DNA of 6,464 nt from Micromonosporaceae bacterium (GTDB lineage: Bacteria; Actinomycetota; Actinomycetes; Mycobacteriales; Micromonosporaceae), in assembly GCA_019690055.1 (NCBI GenBank), contig JADGGF010000267.1, positions 1 through 6,464 on the forward strand. The letters run 5' to 3'. Under the pieces are notes generated by a model. That model had not been told where the DNA came from. It saw nothing but the letters and a program-made list of their open reading frames with translations, and ran no database searches. Of the stretch, positions 1-5,617 are shown one piece after another (within the stretch, counting starts at the first letter, position 1; each line of letters begins with the position of its first letter). A program made the translations under genes and the position numbers.

Positions 1-18
1 TTTGTGTATTAGAGACAG
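1..18. other. Residual Tn5 mosaic-end (Nextera-type) adapter at contig end
   Basis: The first 18 bases read tttgtgtattagagacag. They match the last 18 bases of the Tn5 mosaic end (AGATGTGTATAAGAGACAG) at 15 of 18 positions. The mismatches are at positions 1, 2 and 10, and positions 11-18 (agagacag) are exact. The base composition is AT-rich, unlike everything after it, and the tsaB frame runs into it and loses family resemblance exactly there (after Thr-Pro-Leu-Tyr). A natural IS50 outside end also matches 15 of 18, but base 15, where the two ends differ, follows the mosaic end, while base 2 follows the IS50 end. A library adapter left at a contig edge is the simpler reading. Confidence 0.88.
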
Positions 19-661
19 GGTAGAGCGGGGTCAGCGCGTCACCCGGGGACCGGTCGAGCACGCGCGGGGCCGCGAGCTGGGCGAGCGCCAGCGCGGGCGG
101 GTAGCGCGGCTCGTCGAGAACCGGGAACGGCAGCAGCGAGGCGTACCGTACGGCGCCATCGCCGACGGCCGCCTGCACGCCCCGGTCGGCGATCTGCTCG
201 ACCGCCGCCGCCGGGCGGTCCACGGCCGGCGGGGTGACCGCGACGCCGTTCCGATAGAGCGCCCAGTAGATCTCCCGGCGACGCGCGTCGGTGGCGACCA
301 GCGTGAGACCGCCGCCCCGCGACCGATCGCCCTCCGCGCTCGCCCACCCGATGGCGTCGAGCGAACAGACGCCGTACGCCGGGATCGCCAGCGCCTGAGC
401 CATCGTGGCGGCGGTCACCAGCCCCACCCGCAGGCCGGTGAACGGCCCCGGGCCCACGCCGACGACGATCGCGGCGAGGTCGGCCGCGCGGACACCCGCG
501 TCGGCGAGCACGGCCGTCATCGCCGGGGCCAGCAGTTCGCCGTGGGCCCGCTCATCCACAGTGGACCGTTGGGCGAGCGGCGTAACGGTGGTACGGTCGG
601 CGATCGCGACCACCGCGGCCGTGACCGCCGGCGTGGCGGTGTCGAGGACGAGGACGCGCAC
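19..661 (-). CDS. tsaB: TsaB, tRNA t6A37 threonylcarbamoyltransferase complex subunit (3' truncated)
   Basis: TsaB is the inactive ASKHA-fold paralogue that scaffolds TsaD and TsaE in the cytoplasmic complex that puts N6-threonylcarbamoyl on A37 of ANN-decoding tRNAs. The start is GTG at 661-659. It gives the family N-terminus Met-Arg-Val-Leu-Val-Leu-Asp-Thr-Ala-Thr-Pro (residues 1-11) and has AGGG six bases upstream. The signature GVGPGPFTGLRVG spans residues 68-80, followed by an Ala/Thr helix (81-92) and the Gly-Val-Cys-Ser-Leu-Asp-Ala segment (97-103). TDARRREIYWALY at 124-136 is also typical. About 214 residues are visible, ending at Thr-Pro-Leu-Tyr near where most of the family shows its last conserved block. 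Only a short tail should be missing, because the next bases are adapter. It starts 8 nt after tsaE, so it is co-transcribed and perhaps coupled. rimI and tsaD would be expected next. Confidence 0.93.
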
Positions 662-669
662 GCCGTACC

Positions 670-1182
670 CTAACCGGTCAGCACCGTGGTGAGCCCGGCC
701 AGCCGCTGCTCCCAGTCCCCGCCGACCCCAACCAGCTCCGCGGTCCGCGTCTCCGGGCCGGATCCCGCGGGCGCGGGCTCCGCGTCGCCGCCCGGCCGGC
801 GCAGCCGGATGAGCAGGTGCGCCTCGGCCAGCCGCTCGACCTTGCCCTCGCCCCACTCGACGACCGTCACGGCCTGCTCCAGGCCGGTGTCCAGGTCCAG
901 GTCGTCCACCTCGGCGAGGCTGGTCAGCCGGTACGCATCCACATGGACCAGCGGGATCCCCCGGCCGCCCGGGGCCGGCTGGTGGACCCGGGCGATCACG
1001 AAGGTGGGCGAGGTCACCGCGCCCTGCACGCCCAATCCGGCGCCGATCCCCTGCACCAGCACGGTCTTCCCGGCGCCCAGCGGGCCATCGAGAATGACGA
1101 GATCCCCGGCCCGTAGCACGCCGGCCAGCCGCCGCCCCAGCTCCCGGGTGTCGTCGGCGGTGGGCAGACAGACGACCGTCAC
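670..1182 (-). CDS. tsaE: TsaE, tRNA t6A37 biosynthesis ATPase
   Basis: TsaE is the small P-loop ATPase that binds the TsaB-TsaD heterodimer and is needed for multiple turnover in t6A37 synthesis. The product is 170 residues, close to family size. The Walker A motif GPLGAGKT is at residues 33-40, the switch-like TSPTF at 57-61, HVDAYRL at 80-86 and the conserved VVEWGE (acidic Walker-B-like strand) at 107-112. A poorly conserved Gly/Pro/Glu-rich insertion lies at about 130-147 before the C-terminal strand. The start is GTG at 1182-1180, supported by AGGA seven bases upstream (1193-1190). Its first bases overlap the stop of the hydrolase gene as GTGA (1182-1179), a layout typical of coupled translation. 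It is followed after 8 nt by its complex partner tsaB. Confidence 0.96.
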   Translation of the reverse strand: MTVVCLPTADDTRELGRRLAGVLRAGDLVILDGPLGAGKTVLVQGIGAGLGVQGAVTSPTFVIARVHQPAPGGRGIPLVHVDAYRLTSLAEVDDLDLDTGLEQAVTVVEWGEGKVERLAEAHLLIRLRRPGGDAEPAPAGSGPETRTAELVGVGGDWEQRLAGLTTVLTG

Positions 1183-2309
1183 GCCCCGATCCTACGGATG
1201 AACGGGAACAGGATGTCGTTCACCACGTCACTGCACTCCAGCAGCGCCACGTGCCCGGCCCCGGGGATGATCACGAGCTCGGCGTGGGGCAACTCACGGG
1301 CGAGGTTGCGCGAATGCTCCACCGGGATGACGTGATCCTCGTCGCCGGAGATCACCAGCACGGGCACCCGCTTGAGCGCGGAGGCGCCCGGCTCGCAGGC
1401 GTGCCCGTAGAGCGCGCAGATGTACCGGGCCACGGACTCGGTCGGCATGGCCCCGTTCATCTGCTCCACATAGGACACGAGGGACGGGCTCGCCCCGAGC
1501 GACCCGAAGCCGTACTTGCGCGTGAGCAGCCGGGCGAGGTCCTTCGCCGCGGAGCGGGCGCGGTCCACCACCGGCGCCGTCGCGGTCCCCGCGTTCGAAA
1601 TCAGCGGCAGCAAGCGCTCCCGGAAGCGCACCACCAGATCCGGCAGACCGAAGGTGACGCCGCCGGCCGAGGTGGAGATCAACGCCACCCGCGCGACCCG
1701 GCCGTCGGGGGCGAACAGGTCCGGGAACCGCGTAGCCAGCGCCATGATCGTCATGCCGCCCATCGAGTGCCCGACGAGTACGACCCGGGAGTCCGGAGCG
1801 GCGCACGTCTCGATGACGGTGCGCAGCGCCGAGGCGAGCAGGTCCACTGTGTACTCCCCCGCGGGCAGGCGGCCGGACCGCCCGTGCCCCGGCTGGTCGT
1901 AGAAGACCGCCCGCACTGCTCCCAGATTCCGCTCCGGCGAGCTGCGCGGCATTCCATCCACCTGCGACAGTGCCCGGCGCTGGAAGTGGAACGTGCCCAT
2001 GTCCAGGCAGAAGCCGTGCACGAAGATCACCGTCGTGCGTGCCCAGGCGGGCCCGACGAGCTCGACGTGCAGGGGGATGCCCTCCGCCGTGGTGACGGTG
2101 CGGTACTCGTCGGCCGGCAGCTCCCCGAACGCCTCGTCCTGGTAGGGATCGGGCTCGGCGTCGCGCTGTCGGCGCAGCAGCGCCCGCCGGCCGGCGATAC
2201 CCGCGGCCACCCCGGCCGCGGCCAACCCGACGAGGCTGCCCACCACGCCGGCGGCGATCCGGCCCCGACTGGCGGCAGACCGCGCCGGCTCGACGACTTT
2301 GCCGCTCAT
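1179..2309 (-). CDS. Membrane-anchored alpha/beta hydrolase, substrate unknown
   Basis: The product is 376 residues. Residues 17-40 form an Ala/Gly/Val-rich hydrophobic segment followed by an Arg cluster (41-49), which looks like an N-terminal membrane anchor. The orientation is not clear from sequence. The alpha/beta hydrolase fold follows: oxyanion-hole HGF at 98-100, VFYDQPGHGRSG at 135-146, nucleophile elbow GHSMGG at 180-185 (Ser182), a cap/lid region about 215-305, acid Asp325 in GDEDHVIP (322-329) and His353 in GAGHVALLE. The triad is therefore complete and the enzyme should be active, but the fold does not reveal the substrate (esterase, lipase, peroxidase-like and others are possible). 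Residues about 115-131 look like an insertion relative to the short loop I would expect. ATG at 2309 overlaps the alr stop as ATGA, and its own stop overlaps tsaE as GTGA. It has no clear Shine-Dalgarno of its own, so translation probably depends on coupling. Hydrolases of this type are often found at this place in actinobacterial genomes. Confidence 0.9.
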   Translation of the reverse strand: MSGKVVEPARSAASRGRIAAGVVGSLVGLAAAGVAAGIAGRRALLRRQRDAEPDPYQDEAFGELPADEYRTVTTAEGIPLHVELVGPAWARTTVIFVHGFCLDMGTFHFQRRALSQVDGMPRSSPERNLGAVRAVFYDQPGHGRSGRLPAGEYTVDLLASALRTVIETCAAPDSRVVLVGHSMGGMTIMALATRFPDLFAPDGRVARVALISTSAGGVTFGLPDLVVRFRERLLPLISNAGTATAPVVDRARSAAKDLARLLTRKYGFGSLGASPSLVSYVEQMNGAMPTESVARYICALYGHACEPGASALKRVPVLVISGDEDHVIPVEHSRNLARELPHAELVIIPGAGHVALLECSDVVNDILFPFIRRIGA

Positions 2310-3487
2310 GCCGAGCCGCCCACGGATTCCGCTTCGCTGCGCTCCGGGGACTGTCCGCTGTAGACCCGCGGTACGCGGGCGCTGCCGAACCGGGTCACGA
2401 TCTCGTAGTTGATCGTCTCCGCCGCCGCTGCCCAGTCGTCGGCCGTGGGCTCGCCGTCGTCGCCGGGTCCGAACAGAACGGCCACGTCGCCCGGCGCGAC
2501 CGGATCGTCGCCGCAGTCGAGCACGAACTGGTCCATGCAGACCCGTCCGGCGATCAACCGGTTCACGCCGCCGAGGCGCACCGGGGCCCGGTCGCTCGCG
2601 GCCCGCGGCACGCCGTCGGCGTACCCCAGCGGGACCAGCGCCAGCGTCGTCTCCGCCCGGGTGTGGTAGGTGTGGCCATAGGAGACGCCCTGCCCCGCCG
2701 GCACCCGCTTGACGAGGGCCACCCGCGCCCGCACGGTCATCGCCGGCCGCAGGTCAACCGCCAGGCCCGGCACCGGCGACAGGCCGTAGCAGGCGATCCC
2801 CGGGCGGACGAGATCGAAGTGCATGTCCGGCCGGGTGAGCGTGGCGGCCGAGTTCGCCAGATGCCGGTATCGGGGCGTCAACCCGCATCGTTCGGCCGTG
2901 GCCAGGCCCTCGTGGAACGCCGCGAGCTGCGCGTCGTTGGCGGGGTGGTCGGGCTCGTCGGCGCAGGCGAGGTGGCTCCACACCCCGACCACCTCGACCG
3001 CCCCGTCGGCCTGCGCCTTGGCGGCACCCTCACACAACGCCGGCCACTCGCCGGCCGGCGCCCCACCTCGGCCGAGCCCGGTGTCGAGCTTGAGGTGCAA
3101 CCGGGCCGGGGTGCCGGTACGCCGCGCGGCGCCGACGATCTCCTCCAGCTGCTCGGCCGACGCGGCGGTGAGGTCGACCCCCGCCGCGATCGCCGGGTCG
3201 AGGGGCACGCCCGGGGACATGAGCCAGGCCAGCACCGGCGCGGTGATACCCGCCTCCCGCAGGCGAAGCGCCTCGCCCACCGTGCAGCCGCCGAGCCAGG
3301 TCGCCCCACCCCGCAGCGCCGCCCGGGCCGCCGCCAGCATGCCGTGCCCGTAGCCGTCGCCCTTCACCACGGCCATGACCTCGGCGCCGTGCGAGCCCGC
3401 CGGAGCGGCCGCGCGGGTCATCGCCCGCAGCAGGCGGACGTTGTGCTCGATCGCGTCGAGGTCGACGCGCACCTCCGCCTGCCACAT
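2306..3487 (-). CDS. alr: Alanine racemase (PLP-dependent)
   Basis: The enzyme interconverts L- and D-alanine in the cytoplasm and so supplies D-Ala for peptidoglycan. It has 393 residues. The start is ATG at 3487, giving MWQAEVRVDLDAIEHNV, the usual N-terminus. The PLP lysine is Lys42 in VVKGDGYGHG (40-49); the residue after Lys is Gly where Ala is common. LKLDTGLGRGG spans 132-142, HLANSAATL 209-217 and RPGIACYGLSP 228-238. The second catalytic residue is Tyr270 in GVSYGHTYHT, contributed across the dimer interface. RVCMDQF at 315-321 and INYEIVTRFG at 359-368 complete the C-terminal beta domain. The family usually ends near RVPRVY (371-376). Here a further 17 residues rich in Ser, Glu and Gly follow. 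The gene begins 17 nt after nnr with no clear Shine-Dalgarno, and its stop overlaps the hydrolase start. The same frame stays open far upstream through nnr, but only as a GC-driven shadow. Confidence 0.97.
   Translation of the reverse strand: MWQAEVRVDLDAIEHNVRLLRAMTRAAAPAGSHGAEVMAVVKGDGYGHGMLAAARAALRGGATWLGGCTVGEALRLREAGITAPVLAWLMSPGVPLDPAIAAGVDLTAASAEQLEEIVGAARRTGTPARLHLKLDTGLGRGGAPAGEWPALCEGAAKAQADGAVEVVGVWSHLACADEPDHPANDAQLAAFHEGLATAERCGLTPRYRHLANSAATLTRPDMHFDLVRPGIACYGLSPVPGLAVDLRPAMTVRARVALVKRVPAGQGVSYGHTYHTRAETTLALVPLGYADGVPRAASDRAPVRLGGVNRLIAGRVCMDQFVLDCGDDPVAPGDVAVLFGPGDDGEPTADDWAAAAETINYEIVTRFGSARVPRVYSGQSPERSEAESVGGSA
2323..2347 (-). repeat. Possible small repeated element coding the alr C-terminal tail
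   Basis: On the minus strand this stretch runs from CCGGAGCG through GAATCCG and codes Pro-Glu-Arg-Ser-Glu-Ala-Glu-Ser in the extra tail of alanine racemase. A shorter version, CCGGAGCGGAATC, occurs at 1937-1925 in the hydrolase gene. It is identical over 13 of 13 bases if ten bases of the longer copy are skipped, and it is in the same frame (Ser-Pro-Glu-Arg). Next to it lies the small palindrome GGACTGTCC (2348-2356). Whether this is a dispersed genomic element cannot be decided from two copies. Confidence 0.3.
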
Positions 3488-3504
3488 GGAGTCGATCGTA
3501 CTTG

Positions 3505-5019
3505 CTAGTAGGGTTCCGCCAGAGAGCCGATCACGATGGGTAACGCTCTCGCTACATCCTGTGCGGTGATGGGTCGCGACGAGGTGACCCCGTCGAGCGA
3601 ATCGTCGTCCGTCCGGATCGGCGACGCGGCGAGGCGGGCCGCGAGGCCGTGGACGTACGCCGCCGCGAGCGCGGCCCGCTCCGCCGGCACCCCGCCCGCC
3701 AGGAGCGACACGAGCAGGCCGGCGAGCACGTCCCCGGTCCCGGCCGTCGCCAGCATCGGGGTGCCGGTCGGGTTCACCCAGGCGCCGCCGTCGGGGTGCG
3801 CGACCACGGTCCGGTACCCCTTGAGCAGCACGACCACCCCGAGACGCTCGGCCAGTTCGCGGGCCGCCGCCAGCCGATCCGGCCCGACCGGCTGGCCAGC
3901 CAGCCGCACGTACTCCCGGTCGTGCGGGGTGACCACGGTCGGGGCCGGCCGCTTCCGCAGCAGATCGGTCACCGCGGGGTCCCCCGCGAGCGTGATCGCG
4001 TCGGCGTCGACCACCACCGGGACCGGAGCCGCCAGCACGGCCTTGAGCTCCGCCACGGCCCGGTCGTCGGTGCCGATCCCGGAGCCGACCAGCCAGGCCT
4101 GCACGCGCCCCGCGCTGGCCACCGAGTCGCTGATCACCACCGACGGATGGGCCCGCACCACGTCCACCGCCACCGGCCCGGCGTAGCGCACCATCCCGGC
4201 CGGCCCGGCCAGCGCTCCGGCGACCGAGAGCAGCGCCGCGCCGGGGAAGCCGGCCGAGCCGGTAGCGAGCCCGGCCACGCCCCGGCTGTACTTGTCCGAC
4301 GATGGACCCGGCTCGGGCCACCAGGCCGCGATGTCCTCCCGATCCGGCAACCAGGCGGCCGGCTCGCCCTCTGGATCGGACAGTCCAATGTCGACAAGAT
4401 CGACGAGACCCGCCAGCGGCACCGCCGGCCCGACCGCCAGGGCCGGCTTGAGGCAGCCGAACGTGACCGTCACGTCGGCGCGCACGGCCGGCCCGTCCAC
4501 CGCACCGGTGTCGACGTCCACTCCGGACGGTACGTCGACCGCCACGACGAGCGGCCTGGGCCGCAGCGCGTCCAGCGCCGCCACCGCCTCGGCCGCTGGG
4601 CCCCGCAGCCCACCGCGGCCCCCGATGCCCACAATGCCGTCGATGACCAGGTCCGGGGCGAACTCGCGCAGCGCGTCGGGCGCCGGTGTGGCCGACACCG
4701 CCAGCACGCCGCCACCGCTGCGGCGCAGCTCGGCCAGCCCGTCGGCGTGCGTACGCTCCGGGGCGAGCAGCAGCGCCCGTACGGCCGCCCCGCGCCGGGC
4801 CAGCAGGGCCCCGGCGAACAGCGCGTCGCCGCCGTTGTTGCCCGCGCCGACGAGCAGCGCGACCCGCCGGCCGTACACGCCGCCGCTGTCGCCGAGCAGT
4901 TGCGCGCACCGCCGGGCCAACCCCTCGGCCGCCCGCCGCATCAGCGTCAGCGGCGGCAGGGTCGCCATCAGCCGCTCCTCGGCCGCCCGTACGTCGGCGA
5001 CCCGCCAGACACCTCTCAC
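3505..5019 (-). CDS. nnr: Bifunctional NAD(P)HX epimerase / ADP-dependent NAD(P)HX dehydratase
   Basis: This repairs hydrated nicotinamide cofactors: the N-terminal domain epimerises R- and S-NAD(P)HX and the C-terminal domain dehydrates S-NAD(P)HX using ADP. It has 504 residues in the standard fused YjeF form. The YjeF_N domain (about 1-215) carries GAGNNGGDAL at 58-67, the likely catalytic Asp127 in IDGIVGIGG and VVAVDVPSGVD at 158-168. The ribokinase-like domain (about 225-500) carries KYSRGVAGLATGSAGFPGA (243-261), GSGIGTD (312-318), TVVTPHDREY (361-370), VVLLKG (396-401) and ATAGTGDVLAGLL (424-436) with the catalytic-type Asp430. I chose GTG at 5019: it has GGGAGG five bases upstream and yields the family start MRGVWRVADVRAAEERL. 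A downstream ATG (residue 18) would remove conserved residues. The 5' spacer holds three tandem repeats. alr follows after 17 nt. Confidence 0.96.
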   Translation of the reverse strand: MRGVWRVADVRAAEERLMATLPPLTLMRRAAEGLARRCAQLLGDSGGVYGRRVALLVGAGNNGGDALFAGALLARRGAAVRALLLAPERTHADGLAELRRSGGGVLAVSATPAPDALREFAPDLVIDGIVGIGGRGGLRGPAAEAVAALDALRPRPLVVAVDVPSGVDVDTGAVDGPAVRADVTVTFGCLKPALAVGPAVPLAGLVDLVDIGLSDPEGEPAAWLPDREDIAAWWPEPGPSSDKYSRGVAGLATGSAGFPGAALLSVAGALAGPAGMVRYAGPVAVDVVRAHPSVVISDSVASAGRVQAWLVGSGIGTDDRAVAELKAVLAAPVPVVVDADAITLAGDPAVTDLLRKRPAPTVVTPHDREYVRLAGQPVGPDRLAAARELAERLGVVVLLKGYRTVVAHPDGGAWVNPTGTPMLATAGTGDVLAGLLVSLLAGGVPAERAALAAAYVHGLAARLAASPIRTDDDSLDGVTSSRPITAQDVARALPIVIGSLAEPY

Positions 5020-5024
5020 CGCCG

Positions 5025-5030
5025 CCTCCC
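5025..5030 (-). promoter_or_regulatory. Ribosome binding site deciding the nnr start
   Basis: The minus strand reads GGGAGG, then the spacer CGGCG, then GTG at 5019. This is the clearest Shine-Dalgarno in the operon and fixes the GTG start of nnr. It lies directly after the third tandem repeat copy. Confidence 0.75.
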
Positions 5031-5090
5031 ACCCGGAGAACCATCGAGGGCCGTTCAGACCAATCGAGGGCCACCTCAGAACTATCGAGG
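5029..5090 (-). repeat. Three degenerate tandem repeats between acpS and nnr
   Basis: Read on the minus strand, three copies begin at 5090, 5069 and 5049 (periods 21 and 20 nt). Each starts with the core CCTCGATnGkTCT, where 11 of 13 positions are invariant. After the core they diverge (GAGGTGG, GAACGG, CCGGGTGG) but stay purine/G-rich and, in all three, reach GG. The first copy contains the end of acpS: its CCT CGA TAG supplies the last two sense codons and the stop. The third runs into the nnr ribosome binding site. It fills nearly the whole 62-nt gap between the genes. Function is unknown; see findings. Confidence 0.7.
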
Positions 5091-5462
5091 ATCGTCGCCC
5101 TCGGCCAGCACCATGGCGGAGGCGATCCCGCCGTCGTGCGACAGCGACAGGTGCCACCGCGTGATGCCCCGCTGCGCCGCCGCCGCGGCGACCGTCCCCG
5201 CCACGGTCAGCCAGGGCCGCCCGTCGGCGTCCGTGACGATTTCGCAGTCGTGCCAGTTCAGCCCGCGGGGCGCCCCGAGCGCCTTGGCCACGGCCTCCTT
5301 CGCGGCGAAGCGCGCGGCGAGCGACTCGGGCGTGCGCGGGCCGCCCGACCGGGTGTACCGCTCGGCCTCGGTGAACAGCCGGTCGGCGAGCTGCGGGGTG
5401 CGGGCCAGGGCCTGCTCGAACCGCTCGACGAGGACCACGTCGATCCCGATCGCGATGATCAT
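5082..5462 (-). CDS. acpS: Holo-[acyl-carrier-protein] synthase
   Basis: AcpS moves 4'-phosphopantetheine from CoA to the conserved serine of acyl carrier protein in the cytoplasm, making it competent for fatty acid (and possibly polyketide) synthesis. The product has 126 residues, the normal size for the homotrimeric AcpS family. The N-terminus MIIAIGIDVVLVERFEQ carries the Mg-binding Asp8. FTEAERY is at 30-36, RFAAKEAVAKALG at 51-63 has the second metal ligand Glu56, and LSLSHDGGIASAMVL (105-119) is the conserved C-terminal strand. ATG at 5462 fits the family start exactly. An in-frame GTG at 5477 would add five residues and is less likely. No strong Shine-Dalgarno is seen before either start, only a G-rich stretch. 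It appears to be the first gene of the operon, 156 nt after the permease, behind a likely terminator. Confidence 0.95.
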   Translation of the reverse strand: MIIAIGIDVVLVERFEQALARTPQLADRLFTEAERYTRSGGPRTPESLAARFAAKEAVAKALGAPRGLNWHDCEIVTDADGRPWLTVAGTVAAAAAQRGITRWHLSLSHDGGIASAMVLAEGDDPR

Positions 5463-5476
5463 CGCGACCCACCCCA

Positions 5477-5534
5477 CGCCCTCGCCCCGGCTGTCACACC
5501 GGCCTGCCCCACGGCAACGCCTCGCCCGTCACAC
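5477..5534 (-). repeat. Imperfect direct repeat upstream of acpS
   Basis: On the minus strand GTGTGACGGGCGAGGCG (5534-5518) recurs as GTGTGACAG-CCGG-GGCGAGGGCG (5499-5477). The two share GTGTGAC and GGCGAGG, with about six extra bases in the second copy. The starts are 35 nt apart. It lies between the candidate promoter and acpS and could be an operator or leader element, or chance in G-rich DNA. Confidence 0.35.
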
Positions 5535-5539
5535 GACGC

Positions 5540-5571
5540 AGACTAGCGACGCCTGCCGAGCGAACGGTCAG
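5540..5571 (-). promoter_or_regulatory. Candidate promoter for the acpS operon
   Basis: On the minus strand TAGTCT (5545-5540) fits the actinobacterial -10 pattern TAnnnT, and CTGACC (5571-5566) resembles a -35 TTGACC. The spacer is 20 nt, longer than ideal, which weakens the call. It overlaps the 3' arm of the terminator stem. The 5' leader before acpS would be about 70 nt. A promoter somewhere in 5463-5617 is expected because a likely terminator separates acpS from the permease gene. Confidence 0.3.
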
Positions 5572-5601
5572 CAGTCCCGACCACCGCCCGGCAGGCGCCG
5601 C
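5546..5601 (-). terminator. Strong stem-loop downstream of the ABC permease gene
   Basis: Arms at 5601-5589 (GCGGCGCCTGCCG on the minus strand) and 5558-5546 (CGGCAGGCGTCGC) pair over 13 positions: 12 Watson-Crick and one G-U in the minus-strand transcript. The 30-nt loop can itself form a short GGTC/GACC stem. The hairpin begins 16 nt after the permease stop. There is no U-tract, only the mildly U-containing UAGUCUGCGUCGUGUG, which is common for actinobacterial terminators. The wobble position would be an A-C mismatch on the other strand, so it favours minus-strand RNA, in line with ending the ABC operon. Confidence 0.68.
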
Positions 5602-5617
5602 GCTCCCACCAACGGAG

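Noticed and set aside
1..18. Natural IS50/Tn5 outside end interrupting tsaB
   Set aside because: The match score is equal to the mosaic end, but there is no transposase sequence, the match sits exactly at the contig edge, and library adapter explains it more simply.
2..673. A plus-strand protein starting Met-Cys-Ile-Arg-Asp-Arg
   Set aside because: Its first codons are the adapter, and the rest is antisense to tsaB.
1251..2363. A 370-codon plus-strand open frame opposite the hydrolase gene
   Set aside because: It mirrors the codon structure of the real minus-strand gene, has low-complexity Arg/Gly/His/Pro composition and no recognisable motif.
2306..5074. A single 922-codon frame that could look like a fusion protein ending in alanine racemase
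   Set aside because: Only the part from 3487 down is alr. The upstream part is an alternative frame of nnr, made of Arg/Gly/Ala runs, and the alr ATG gives the exact family N-terminus.
5029..5090. CRISPR array
   Set aside because: There are only three short copies in direct tandem with no spacers of usual length and no cas genes, so it does not fit.
5462..5477. Longer acpS starting at GTG 5477
   Set aside because: It would add Met-Gly-Trp-Val-Ala before the conserved MIIAIGID start and has no better ribosome binding site.
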